From positions 1 through 64,000 of the forward strand of contig NZ_JAIMBY010000004.1 of assembly GCF_026191915.1 (NCBI RefSeq): 64,000 bases of DNA. The letters run 5' to 3'. Shown piece by piece: positions 17,199 through 26,899 of this stretch. Below the pieces are notes generated by a model. The model was not told the origin of the DNA. It ran no database searches and was given only the letters and a program-made list of their open reading frames with translations. Positions within the stretch are counted from its first letter, which is position 1; each line of letters starts with the position of its first letter. Source of the stretch: Acidiphilium sp. PA (GTDB lineage Bacteria; Pseudomonadota; Alphaproteobacteria; Acetobacterales; Acetobacteraceae). A program made the translations under genes and the position numbers.

Positions 17199-18854
17199 TC
17201 AGGCGCTGACCGGCGTGACCATCGCGGTGGCTTTTGTGCGCATTACCTTCTTGTCAAGCTTGCCGACCGAGGTTTTATCGAGCGCATCGACCACGATGAT
17301 GCGGTCCGGCACGGCGAAGCGGGAAATCGCCCCGGCATCGGCATGGGCGCGCACATGGGCGCGCACCGCTTCCTCATCGACCAGGTGATCGGGTTTCGCG
17401 ACCACGAAGGCGACCGGACGTTCGCCCCAGCGCTCATCGGCGATGCCGACCACCGCGACCTCGGAAATCGCGGGATGGGTCAGCACGATGTCTTCGAGCC
17501 CGATCGAGGAGATCCACTCGCCGCCGGTTTTGATGACATCCTTGACCCGGTCGACGATGCGCAGAAACCCGTCGCGATCCATCGTGCCGATATCCCCGGT
17601 ATGCAGCCAGCCGCCGCGCCACAGCGCGGCCGAGGCCTCGGCATTGCCGGCGTAACCCGGCGTCAGGCAGGGTGACCGGGCCACCACCTCGCCGACCGAG
17701 GTACCGTCGTGCGGCACATCGTTCATCGCTTCATCGACCACCCGCACCTCGCACAGCACGCCGGGCATGCCGGCGGCCAGACGCATGCGGATCTCGGCCT
17801 CGGGGCGATCGGGTTCGGTATCGAGAATATCGCCGCGCAGTTGCGTCATCGTCATGATCGGGCAGGTTTCCGACATGCCGTAGGCGGCGTAGATATCGAC
17901 ACCACGGGCCAGCGCCGCCTCGCACAGCGCGCGCGGCAGAGCGGAGCCGCCGATGATCACACGCCAACCGGTGAAGTCGATATCCTTCGCCGCCGGCGCA
18001 TTGAGGATCATGTGCATGATGGTCGGCACGCAATGCGACACGGTGACCCGTTCGGTCCGCAGCAGATGGCATACCATGTCCGGCAGGAATCGCCCGACAT
18101 AGACCTGCTGCATCCCCATCATGGTCGCGACATAGGGAAAACCCCAGGCGTGGACATGAAACATCGGCGTGAGCGGCATATAGACGTCTTCGCGCGAAAT
18201 CCGCCCGTTCAACCCGGCCATCATCAGCGTCGACATCAGCGCCAGCGTGTGCAGCACCAATTGACGGTGGCTGAACATCACCCCCTTGGGCAGGCCGGTG
18301 GTGCCGGTGGTGTAGAAGGTGGTGGCCTGGGTGTTTTCATCGAAATCGGGGAAATCCCGGTGGGCCGGCGCCGCCGCGAGCAGGGTTTCGTACTCGCCTG
18401 CGCTGCCGGCTACGGCGGGCGGTGCGCCAGCATCGCTCATCACCACGACGGCGCGCAATTTCGGCAATCGATCGCGGATCGCATCGAGCACCGGCAGGAA
18501 ATCGACATTGACCAGCAGGATTTCCGCGCCGGAGTGATCGATCGTGTAGGCGATCTGGTCGGGGCTGAGGCGGATGTTGACCATCATCAGCACCGATCCC
18601 AGCATCGGCACCGCGAAATAGGATTCGAGATAGCGGTGACTGTCCCAATCCATCACGGCGACCCGGCTGCCCATGCCGGCCCCCAGCGCCGCCAGCGCGC
18701 CGCCCAGCCGGTGCACCCGCTCGACGAACTGCGGATAGGTCAAGCGCAGGTCGCCGCGATACACGATCTGCCGCCGGCTGGCCTGCGCGATCGGCATTTT
18801 CAGGATCTGTTTGATCAACAACTGATACTGAAACGGCGCTTGGGCGGCACTCAT
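17199..18854 (-). CDS. AlkK-like medium/long-chain acyl-CoA ligase
   Basis: The 551-residue AMP-forming ligase has the P-loop FYTTGTTGLPKGVMFSHRQ split by the family signature TTGLPKG, the A5 motif AYGMSETCPI, A7 GWLHTGDIGTMDRDGFL and A10 DKTSVGKLDKK. The N-terminus PFQYQLLIKQILKMP matches the AlkK subgroup of fatty acid-CoA ligases. It may feed fatty or branched acids into the neighbouring catabolic operon; it is transcribed in the same direction but separated by 115 bases. The divergent SDR gene starts 124 bases away. Confidence 0.85.
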   Translation of the reverse strand: MSAAQAPFQYQLLIKQILKMPIAQASRRQIVYRGDLRLTYPQFVERVHRLGGALAALGAGMGSRVAVMDWDSHRYLESYFAVPMLGSVLMMVNIRLSPDQIAYTIDHSGAEILLVNVDFLPVLDAIRDRLPKLRAVVVMSDAGAPPAVAGSAGEYETLLAAAPAHRDFPDFDENTQATTFYTTGTTGLPKGVMFSHRQLVLHTLALMSTLMMAGLNGRISREDVYMPLTPMFHVHAWGFPYVATMMGMQQVYVGRFLPDMVCHLLRTERVTVSHCVPTIMHMILNAPAAKDIDFTGWRVIIGGSALPRALCEAALARGVDIYAAYGMSETCPIMTMTQLRGDILDTEPDRPEAEIRMRLAAGMPGVLCEVRVVDEAMNDVPHDGTSVGEVVARSPCLTPGYAGNAEASAALWRGGWLHTGDIGTMDRDGFLRIVDRVKDVIKTGGEWISSIGLEDIVLTHPAISEVAVVGIADERWGERPVAFVVAKPDHLVDEEAVRAHVRAHADAGAISRFAVPDRIIVVDALDKTSVGKLDKKVMRTKATAMVTPVSA

Positions 18855-18978
18855 GAGTCGTTTCCTCCGAATTGGCGCCCCGGTTCACGCCAGGACTTGA
18901 ACGCTATAGGATAGGAGCGTATCGCGCCCGTCAATATGCGTCCCAAGACGGGGGCGGAAAACCAACCGAGGAAACGAA

Positions 18979-19758
18979 ATGACCGCACTGAAATCCCTGT
19001 TCGACCTGACCGGCAAACGCGCGCTGATCACCGGCGGCTCCCGCGGGCTGGGGCTGCAGATCGCCGAGGCGCTGGGCGAATACGGCGCGACCATCGCGAT
19101 TTCCGCCCGCAAGGCCGACGAGCTGGACGAGGCGGTACGCCATCTGGCAAGCAAAGGCATCGCCGCGACCGCGCATGTCGCCGATCTCGGCAAGCCCGAA
19201 GGGCCGAAAGCGCTGGCGGATGCCGTGCTCGCCTTGCACAGCGAGGTCGATATCCTGGTCAACAACGCCGGCGCCACCTGGGGTGCGCCCGCCACCGACG
19301 TCACCCCGGACGCCTGGGCACGGGTGATGAACCTCAACGTCAATCATCTGTTCTTCCTGACCCAGGAGATCGCCCGCCGCTCGATGATCCCCCGCCGCGC
19401 CGGCAAAATCCTCAACATCGCCTCGATCGCCGGGCTGCGCGGGCACCACCCGGATATTACCGGCACCATTCCCTACAACACATCGAAAGGCGCGGTGGTG
19501 AACCTGACCCGCGCGCTCGCCGCCGAATGGGGGCCGCACAACATTACGGTCAACGCCATCGCCCCCGGGTTCTTCCCCTCGAAAATGACCAAGGGCATTC
19601 TCGGCCAGTTCGAAAAACAGGTTCTGCACCACACGCCACTCGGCAAACTGGGCAATAACGACGATCTCAAAGGCGCCGCCCTGCTGTTCTGCTCGGCAGC
19701 CTCCGGCCACATCACCGGCCAGATCCTCGCCATCGACGGCGGTACGATGGTGGTGTGA
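18979..19758 (+). CDS. SDR-family oxidoreductase
   Basis: This 259-residue classical short-chain dehydrogenase has TGGSRGLG (about residues 18-25), NNAGATWG, a catalytic serine in NIASIAGLRG and Y-NTS-K in PYNTSKGAV. NAIAPGFFPSKMTKGIL and the C-terminal GQILAIDGGTMVV are typical of the gluconate 5-dehydrogenase or 3-oxoacyl reductase-like group. Cofactor preference and substrate cannot be fixed. It is divergent from the AlkK-like ligase, which suggests a shared control region and possibly a lipid-related substrate. Confidence 0.8.
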   Translation: MTALKSLFDLTGKRALITGGSRGLGLQIAEALGEYGATIAISARKADELDEAVRHLASKGIAATAHVADLGKPEGPKALADAVLALHSEVDILVNNAGATWGAPATDVTPDAWARVMNLNVNHLFFLTQEIARRSMIPRRAGKILNIASIAGLRGHHPDITGTIPYNTSKGAVVNLTRALAAEWGPHNITVNAIAPGFFPSKMTKGILGQFEKQVLHHTPLGKLGNNDDLKGAALLFCSAASGHITGQILAIDGGTMVV

Positions 19759-20047
19759 CGCACGGGCGCGGGGCGCGTTGCCACTACCGGATAGGCAGGG
19801 TGGGGAAGACCCGTCGTTCATTGCTCATATGAAAACTTTCTTCAGTTCGACCCGACTTCGCGGCCACGATTGCGTCACCTGGGCGGGCTCAGCGGCGGAA
19901 CGATGATCAGAACACCGGTGAACGCCCGCGTGTCGTGCGCGATGCCGGGACCGGAATAGCGCCCGGTGCGGGATGCCAGAAAACCGATCGGGTCGTTCAT
20001 GGTCGCATGCTGCCGTACCGCCAGGATGGCGGCAACGAGATCGACGA
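19759..20047. other. Intergenic region, possible gene remnant
   Basis: About 290 bases between convergent genes. A minus-strand frame ending at 19875 contains a short stretch resembling a membrane helix followed by MNDPIGFLASRTGRYSGPGI. It is not preceded by a ribosome site and shows no family signature. I cannot call it a gene. Confidence 0.25.
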
Positions 20048-21232
20048 TCAGGAGCCCATCGGTGCGCTGGCCAGATAAGCCGGGATGTGTTGACGCAGCT
20101 GGAAGAACCCTTTGGTCGCATGGGGCCAGACATGGCGATCCCAGGCGCGCGGCACCGCGCGGGGTGGCGTTGGCAGAACCGCGAGCGCATCGGCGACCGG
20201 GCCGACCGGTGCGTAGGGTGTGATCACCGGCAGATCGTGCCCGGACGCCCAGACGGCAATGTCCGCACTGTCGTCGAGCCGCACCGCCGCGACGCCGAAC
20301 CGGCGCTCGGCACAGCAGAGCGCATCCTCGACCGCGCCATGGGCGAAGGCGGCAACCGCCGGGGCGACGCCACGTGTCGCGCGCGGCGCCGGCATCGCGA
20401 GACCGGCCACCGCGCGCACAGTGCATCCGGCGAGATCGAGGCTGCCGGGGTCGCAATCATCGTCGTGGAGCAGCAGCGCGACATCGCCGGTGATCGGCTT
20501 GTCGAACACTGGCGGCACCGGCCGTGGCGGCGGGATTTCCTCGGTCAGCGGCGCGGCGGTTTCGTCGAGCTGGCCACGCGGATCGAACCTCGCGTTGGTG
20601 TAGCGCGCGATGTTTTCGGCCCGGGCGAGGTAGTGTTTGCCCGGCGTGTGCAGGCCGGCGACCCAGCGCCACGACAGCGTGTTCGACGCCGCATCGCCAT
20701 CGCGCAGATGGCGCAGAAAGAAATCAGCCCCGAGTTCCCACGGCAGGCGCAGCGTGAAGATCCAGATCGAGGCGAACCACATCCGCGCGTGGTTGTGCAG
20801 ATAACCATGGGCCACCAGGTCCTGTGCCCAGGCATCGAAACAATCGATACCGGTCTGCCCCGCGCAGGCATCGTGAAATGCGCGGCGCAGGCCGCCGGAC
20901 GTGGCCAGCCGGTTCTCGCCCCGGCGCAGCCCGGCGCGATAATGCGCCCAGACCGCGGGGCGATGCTCCAGCCAGCCTTTCCAATAGCCGCGCCAGCAAA
21001 CCTCCTCGATGAATTTCATCGCCGCCTCGCCATGGGCGGCAAAGGCCGCCTGTGTCACCTCGGCTTCGGTGATCAGGCGGTGGCGCAGATAGGGCGAGAG
21101 GTGGGAAACCGCGCTGTGCCGGCCGGGTCCGGGGTCGGTGTTGCGGCCCTCGGCATAGGCGCGGCCGGCGTGGGGCAGAAACGCGGCGAGGCGGGCGAGG
21201 CCGGCGGCGCGCGTGGGCGTGAATTGTTCCAT
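20048..21232 (-). CDS. Photolyase/cryptochrome-like FAD-binding protein
   Basis: The 394-residue protein begins directly with the helical FAD-binding domain of photolyases. SAVSHLSPYLRHRLI, FIEEVCWRGYWKGWLEHRP, HNHARMWFASIWIFTLRLPW and ASNTLSWRWVAGLHTPGKHY match the domain core, including the HNHxRMW and TLSWRWVAG blocks. The N-terminal antenna domain of photolyases is absent. Instead a roughly 150-residue alpha/beta-like region follows at the C-terminus (from about 245). Light-dependent DNA repair is possible but not assured without the normal domain order. The gene is divergent from the amidase with 73 bases between the starts. Confidence 0.7.
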   Translation of the reverse strand: MEQFTPTRAAGLARLAAFLPHAGRAYAEGRNTDPGPGRHSAVSHLSPYLRHRLITEAEVTQAAFAAHGEAAMKFIEEVCWRGYWKGWLEHRPAVWAHYRAGLRRGENRLATSGGLRRAFHDACAGQTGIDCFDAWAQDLVAHGYLHNHARMWFASIWIFTLRLPWELGADFFLRHLRDGDAASNTLSWRWVAGLHTPGKHYLARAENIARYTNARFDPRGQLDETAAPLTEEIPPPRPVPPVFDKPITGDVALLLHDDDCDPGSLDLAGCTVRAVAGLAMPAPRATRGVAPAVAAFAHGAVEDALCCAERRFGVAAVRLDDSADIAVWASGHDLPVITPYAPVGPVADALAVLPTPPRAVPRAWDRHVWPHATKGFFQLRQHIPAYLASAPMGS

Positions 21233-21305
21233 GGGCGCGACATGGCCCGCTTGCCGCGATCCGCAACGCCCCTATGCTACCGTTGCAGAGGGTGCAGGAG
21301 CAAAT

Positions 21306-22976
21306 ATGGATCAAGCGGCAAAGCCGATCGTGACGGCACAGGATATCGAGGCGGCGGAACGCGTGGTCGGCGTATCCTACACGCCGGCGGAGCGCGCGCT
21401 GGTGGCTGCCGAAATCGCCGAGCAGATCGGCCTTGCCGCCGCGCGCCGCGCCGATACCATGCGCCGCAACCGCGATGACGAGGATATGCCGCCGGCGACG
21501 GTGTTCGACCCCCGGCTGCCGGGGTTTCGCATGCCCGAACCGGCACCGCTGCACCTGCCGCGCCGCGCGCTGCCGCTGCCGGACGACGATGCCGATATCG
21601 CCTTCGCGCCGATCACCGCGCAGATCGGCTGGATCCGCGCGGGATCGCTGACCGCGACGCGGCTGACGCGGATCTATCTGGACCGGATCGCACAGCAGAA
21701 CCCCGTGCTGCAGTGCTATGCGCGGCTCAATCCCACGGCCCTCGATGAGGCGGCGGCGCTCGATGCGCGCGCTGCAAAGGGCGACTGGGCGGGACCGCTG
21801 CACGGTATTCCCTATGCGTGCAAGGACATCATCGACACCGCCGGTCTCGCGACCGACTGGGGCGCCGAGCCGTTCGAGGGGCGCGTGCCGGTGACCGACG
21901 CCATCGTGGTGCGGCGCCTGCGCGACGCCGGGGCGATCATTCTTGGCAAATCCACCGTCGGCGCGCTGGCCTATGGCGATCTCTGGCACGGCGGGCGAAC
22001 CCGCAACCCGTGGAATCCCGAGGAAGGGTCATCGGGCTCGTCGGCCGGTTCCGCCTCGGCCACCGCGGCAGGGCTGTGCGGATTCTCGCTCGGCACCGAG
22101 ACCTATGGTTCGATCGTGTCGCCTTCCACCCGCTGCGGCACGGTCGGCCTGCGGCCGAGTTTCGGCCGGGTTGCGCGCAGCGGCGTGATGTCGCTGTGCC
22201 CCAGCCTCGACAAGATCGGCCCGATCGGCCGCAGCGTCGATGATTGCGCGCTCGTGATGGCGGTGATCAACGGCGCCGATCCCAGCGATGTGTCCAGCAT
22301 CGAGGCGCCGTTCGGCGGCGATCTGGCGCGTGATCTCGCCACGTTGCGGGTCGGGTATTTCCCCGCCGATGTCGAGGGTGAGGGCGCGCTCGATCAGGAT
22401 CGGGCGATTCTCGAACACTGCCGGGCGCTGGGCGTGCACCTGGTCGCGCTGACCCGGCCCGACCTGCCGTACGACAGCCTGACCTCGATCCTGATGGCCG
22501 AAGCCGCGGCCCTGTTCGAGCCGCTGACGCTGAGCGATCGCGACGATCTGCTGACCTGGCAGGATGCCGATGCCTGGCCGAACCAGTTCCGCATGGCGCG
22601 GTTTCTCTCCGCGGTCGATCATATCCAGCTCGACCGGCTGCGCCGCCGCGTGATGATCGCGATGGACGCCTTGTTCACCACGGTCGATGTCATGATCGGG
22701 CCCGCCCTGGCCGGCCCGATGCTCGGGATCACCAATTTCACCGGCCACCCCTGCCTGTGCCTGCCCTCCGGCTTCATCGCCTCACCGAGCCGGATCGCCG
22801 ATACGCTGGCCGGCACCCGCATCGCGACCGATGCGCCGACGCATCATGTGCCGCATGCCTCCAGCCTCTGGGGCCGCCTGTTCGACGAGGCACCGATGCT
22901 GGCGCTGGGGCGCGCGCTGGAATCACGGCTCGGCCTCGCGCTGCGGCCGCCAGCGCGCGCCGCGACGTCCCCCTGA
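21306..22976 (+). CDS. Amidase-signature family enzyme
   Basis: The protein has 556 residues from ATG 21306, preceded by AGGAG at a good distance. The Ser-cisSer-Lys triad is visible: Lys in GIPYACKDIIDTAG, and the serines in the GSSGSSAGSA loop followed by GLCGFSLGTETYGSI. Hydrolysis of an amide bond on an unknown substrate is expected. It is not a convincing GatA, because no gatB or gatC lies nearby and the N-terminal about 85-residue extension is unlike GatA. The extension contains a helical segment and a low-complexity linker. Confidence 0.8.
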   Translation: MDQAAKPIVTAQDIEAAERVVGVSYTPAERALVAAEIAEQIGLAAARRADTMRRNRDDEDMPPATVFDPRLPGFRMPEPAPLHLPRRALPLPDDDADIAFAPITAQIGWIRAGSLTATRLTRIYLDRIAQQNPVLQCYARLNPTALDEAAALDARAAKGDWAGPLHGIPYACKDIIDTAGLATDWGAEPFEGRVPVTDAIVVRRLRDAGAIILGKSTVGALAYGDLWHGGRTRNPWNPEEGSSGSSAGSASATAAGLCGFSLGTETYGSIVSPSTRCGTVGLRPSFGRVARSGVMSLCPSLDKIGPIGRSVDDCALVMAVINGADPSDVSSIEAPFGGDLARDLATLRVGYFPADVEGEGALDQDRAILEHCRALGVHLVALTRPDLPYDSLTSILMAEAAALFEPLTLSDRDDLLTWQDADAWPNQFRMARFLSAVDHIQLDRLRRRVMIAMDALFTTVDVMIGPALAGPMLGITNFTGHPCLCLPSGFIASPSRIADTLAGTRIATDAPTHHVPHASSLWGRLFDEAPMLALGRALESRLGLALRPPARAATSP

Positions 22977-23056
22977 CAATTCGATCGAAATGTGTTATAA
23001 ACTGGATTGGGTGATGGAAAATGAGAAAAGTGTGATCAGGGAGCGGATTCGCTAGA

Positions 23057-26000
23057 ATGGACCAGACCGGACCTCGGCTCGTCGATATCGCGCCGGAACT
23101 GGCGCGCGAGATCGCAATCATCCTAGCCAGCGGCCTGTTCGACACCGGATTCTATACCGCCCAGCGCCCCGATCTGCCGACGGATGCCGAGCCGATCGTG
23201 CATTTCTGCGTGATCGGCTGGCGCAACGGGCGCAAGCCCAATCCGTATTTCGATCCCGATTATTATCGCAACACGAACCCGGACATCGCCGCCGCCGACC
23301 TCAACCCGCTGGTCCATTACATCGAGTTCGGTGATCGCGAGGGCCGCGACCCATCGCCGATGTTCCACGCGCTGTGGTATCGCGAGGCCTATGGCGTGCC
23401 GCAATCACACCTCGCCCTCGCCGATTTCCTGAACCGCCGGCGGACCGGCCAGGTGAGCCCGGTGCCGGTGTTCAACCCGACCTGGTATCTCGAACAGAAC
23501 CCGGACGTCGCAGCGACCAAATCCGACCCGTTCGAACATTTCTGTGCCTTCGGCGTGGTCGAATCACGCGACCCGTCGCCCGATTTCGACACGGCCTTCT
23601 ACCGCGGCCGCTACGCCGAGGATATCGGCGGGCAGAACCCGCTCCTGCACTACATCGCGAACCGGGGCGGACGGTTTCTGCCGAAACGCCCCGAGCGGGA
23701 GCGCCTGATGGCCGGCGCGGTCCGCAGCGCCACACGGCCCTCACCCGCGTTCGAAACCATCCAGCCCCTGCCCGCCGGCGCGCCGCGTCTCGCGACGCTG
23801 CTCGCCTATTACCTGCCGCAATTTCACGCCATCCCGGAAAACGACGCCTGGTGGGGCACCGGCTTTACCGACTGGACCAACCTCGCCCGGGCCACCCCGC
23901 GCTTCGCCGGCCATTACCAGCCCCGCGTGCCGCGCGATCTGGGATATTATTCGCTGCAGGACCCGGCCATCCTGCCCCGCCAGATCGAACTGGCGCGCGC
24001 GGCCGGCATCGGCGGCTTCGTGTTCTATTACTACTGGTTCAACCGCAGGCGGCTGCTGGAAAACCCGCTGGAACGCCTGCTCGGCGATCCCACGCTCGAT
24101 ACGAAATTCTGCCTGATGTGGGCCAATGAAAACTGGACCCGCCGGTGGGACGGCCAGGAACGCGAAATCCTGCTGGCCCAGGACTATGAACCCGAGGACG
24201 ATATCGCCCTTGTCGACGATCTGGCGAGGCATTTCGCCGACCCGCGCTACATCCGCCTCGAAGGCCGCCCGCTGTTGATGATCTATCGCGCCGCCCTGAT
24301 CCCGGACGGGCCGGCCACGATCGGGCGGTGGCGCGCCCTGTTCAGGGAACGCCACGGCGAAAACCCGCTGCTGTTCATGGCGCAGAGCTTTCACGATTAC
24401 GACCCGACCCGCCACGGGCTGGACGGCGCGGTGGAATTCCCGCCCCACAAACTCGTGGTCGATGCGCCAAAGATCAACGCGACGCTCGACAATTTCGACC
24501 CCGAATTCACCAGCGACGTGTTCACCTACGACGATATTGCCGCCATCTCGCTCGCGGCGCCCGACCCCGCCTATCCGCTGATCCGCACCGTTGTGCCGGG
24601 TTGGGACAACGATGCGCGGCGCGAAGGCAAAGGCGGCGTGATTTTGCATAACGCGACCCCCACCGCCTATCAAACCTGGCTCGCCAGCCTGATCGACCGC
24701 GCGCGCCGCCGGCCGGTGTTCGGCGAGGCGATCGTCTGCATCAATGCGTGGAACGAATGGGCGGAAGGGGCCTATCTCGAACCCGACCTGCATTTCGGCG
24801 CCGCATTCCTCAACGCCACCGGCCGCGCCGCAACCGGGCTGCAGGACAGCGACACCGCGCGCAACATCCTGCTGGTCGGCCATGACGCGCTCAACCACGG
24901 CGCCCAGTTGCTGCTGCTGCACCTCGCGCGCACGCTGCGGCGCCAGCATGGTATCGTGCCACGCATCCTGCTGCTCGGCGGCGGCGAACTGATCGGCGCC
25001 TATCAGGCCGAGGGCATCACCGATGTCGCACCCGACGAAGGCGCGCTGCTCGCACATATCGCCCGCTACCGCGCCCGGGGCATCGCCTGCGCCATCGTCA
25101 ACAGCGCCGCCTCCTCGCGCGTCTGCACCCTGCTCGCCCAGGCCGGCATCGCCGCCACCCTGCTGATCCACGAAATGCCGCGCCTGGTGCAGGAACGCGC
25201 GCTGCGCGGCGTCACCCGCCAGGGCATGGCCGCCGCCCGCGCCACGGTATTCTCATCGGCCTTCGTGCGCGATGCGCTGTGCACCGCCCTCGAACTGACA
25301 CCGCCGAACCTGCACGTCCTGGCGCAGGGCAACTACCAGGGTGTCCGGTTTTCCAACGCCGCGCGCGCCGCATTCCGCACGCACCACGCCCTCGAAGCCA
25401 GCGATTACGTCGTGCTCGGCGTCGGCTTCGCCGATCTGCGCAAAGGGTTCGACCTGTTCCTGCAGGTGTTTCGCCAGATCGCGGCAGTGCGCGAGGACGT
25501 GCATTTCTTCTGGATGGGCGAGGCGCATCTGTGGATTCGCGACTACCTCAGCCTCGAAATCGCCGCCGCCGCCACCACCGGCCGGTTCCATATGGTGGCT
25601 TTCGACGATGACGTCGCGACCGCCTACGCCGGTGCGGACCTCTACGCCCTCACCTCACGCGAGGACCCGCTGCCGAGCACCGTGATCGAAGCGATGGCCG
25701 CCGGCGTGCCGAGCATCGCCTTCGACGGTGCCGGCGGCATCCCCGACCTGCTGCGGGCGAGCAAAACCGGCGCCGCGGTGCCGATGGGCGATGTCACCGC
25801 CTTCGCAACCGCCATCCTCGACCGGCTCGATCATACCGCCCTCGAAGCCGACCGCCGGCGCCTCGCCGCGATTGCCGAGCGGCATTTCGATTTCCCGACC
25901 TACGCCGCGAAGCTGCTCCGCATCGCCCACCCCAGCCTCGTCAGCATCTCATGCGCCGTGCTGAGCTATAATTACCGTGACTACCTTGCCGACCGGCTCG

Positions 26001-26824
26001 GCTCGGTGTTCGGCCAGACCTATCCGCTCACTGAAGTCCTGCTGCTCGACGACGCCTCGACCGATGGCTCGGTCGCCGAAGCCCTGCGCATCGCCGCTGA
26101 CTGGCGGCGCGCGATCACGCTGCATCGCAATGCCAGCAACGGCGGTTCGGTGTTCGCGCAATGGCGGCGCGCGGCTAGCCTTGCGACCGGAGACTTCCTG
26201 TGGATCGCCGAAGCCGATGATCAGGCCGACCCCCGCATGATCGGCCGCCTCGCCGATGCCCTCATGCACGCGCCCGACGCCGTGATGGCGATCACCGATT
26301 CCCGCGCGATCGACGCCACCGGCAAAATCCTGATGCCCGACTATCAGAACTACTACGTCGAATCCGGTGCGCCGGACCTCGATCGGTCCTTCGTGACGAG
26401 CGGACGGGATTTCGCCACCCGCTTTCTCGCCACCCGCAACCTCATCCTGAACGTCAGCGGCGTCCTGTTCCGCCGCAGCGCCCTGCTCGCGGCACTCGAC
26501 CGCCTCGGGCCCGACCTTGCGGAATGGAGACTCGCCGGCGACTGGCGGCTCTATCTCGAAATTCTGACCGCGACCGATGCCAGCGTCATCTGGCTCGCCG
26601 AACCCCTGAACATCCACCGCCGCCATGAGCGCGGCATCACCGCAGCCCTCGATGCCCGGCGCCATCTCGAGGAAATCGCGCGCATACACAAAATCGCTGC
26701 CGTAAAACTGGATCTCGATGAGGCGGCACGGCATCGCCAGACCAGCGACCTCGCCAGCCTTGCCGGCCGGTTTGGCGTCGCAAAAACCGACATTGCGTTG
26801 CACAATTTTACCGGGCCTGCTTAA
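23057..26824 (+). CDS. Three-module glycosyltransferase (WbsX-like, GT4, GT2)
   Basis: The protein has 1255 residues. Residues about 30-215 hold diverged repeats of the type FD-x2-YY-x3-NPDIA followed by NPLVHYIEFGDREGRDPSP. Residues about 250-590 are a WbsX/GH99-like domain (YYLPQFHAIPENDAWWG, WANENWTRRWDG, CINAWNEWAEGAYLEPD). Residues about 600-965 form a GT4-type transferase with EDPLPSTVIEAMAAGVPSIA as the donor-binding block. Residues about 970-1250 form a GT2 domain beginning SISCAVLSYNYRDYL, with LLLDDASTDGS and an EADDQADPR site. It probably assembles surface polysaccharide together with the rhamnose genes that follow. No membrane segment is evident. Confidence 0.82.
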   Translation: MDQTGPRLVDIAPELAREIAIILASGLFDTGFYTAQRPDLPTDAEPIVHFCVIGWRNGRKPNPYFDPDYYRNTNPDIAAADLNPLVHYIEFGDREGRDPSPMFHALWYREAYGVPQSHLALADFLNRRRTGQVSPVPVFNPTWYLEQNPDVAATKSDPFEHFCAFGVVESRDPSPDFDTAFYRGRYAEDIGGQNPLLHYIANRGGRFLPKRPERERLMAGAVRSATRPSPAFETIQPLPAGAPRLATLLAYYLPQFHAIPENDAWWGTGFTDWTNLARATPRFAGHYQPRVPRDLGYYSLQDPAILPRQIELARAAGIGGFVFYYYWFNRRRLLENPLERLLGDPTLDTKFCLMWANENWTRRWDGQEREILLAQDYEPEDDIALVDDLARHFADPRYIRLEGRPLLMIYRAALIPDGPATIGRWRALFRERHGENPLLFMAQSFHDYDPTRHGLDGAVEFPPHKLVVDAPKINATLDNFDPEFTSDVFTYDDIAAISLAAPDPAYPLIRTVVPGWDNDARREGKGGVILHNATPTAYQTWLASLIDRARRRPVFGEAIVCINAWNEWAEGAYLEPDLHFGAAFLNATGRAATGLQDSDTARNILLVGHDALNHGAQLLLLHLARTLRRQHGIVPRILLLGGGELIGAYQAEGITDVAPDEGALLAHIARYRARGIACAIVNSAASSRVCTLLAQAGIAATLLIHEMPRLVQERALRGVTRQGMAAARATVFSSAFVRDALCTALELTPPNLHVLAQGNYQGVRFSNAARAAFRTHHALEASDYVVLGVGFADLRKGFDLFLQVFRQIAAVREDVHFFWMGEAHLWIRDYLSLEIAAAATTGRFHMVAFDDDVATAYAGADLYALTSREDPLPSTVIEAMAAGVPSIAFDGAGGIPDLLRASKTGAAVPMGDVTAFATAILDRLDHTALEADRRRLAAIAERHFDFPTYAAKLLRIAHPSLVSISCAVLSYNYRDYLADRLGSVFGQTYPLTEVLLLDDASTDGSVAEALRIAADWRRAITLHRNASNGGSVFAQWRRAASLATGDFLWIAEADDQADPRMIGRLADALMHAPDAVMAITDSRAIDATGKILMPDYQNYYVESGAPDLDRSFVTSGRDFATRFLATRNLILNVSGVLFRRSALLAALDRLGPDLAEWRLAGDWRLYLEILTATDASVIWLAEPLNIHRRHERGITAALDARRHLEEIARIHKIAAVKLDLDEAARHRQTSDLASLAGRFGVAKTDIALHNFTGPA

Positions 26825-26899
26825 ACAACCCTTAAGGCTTTCTTCCTCCACCCTAACGACCAATCAATCGCATCACGCCAGACAAACTGGGTATTTTAT

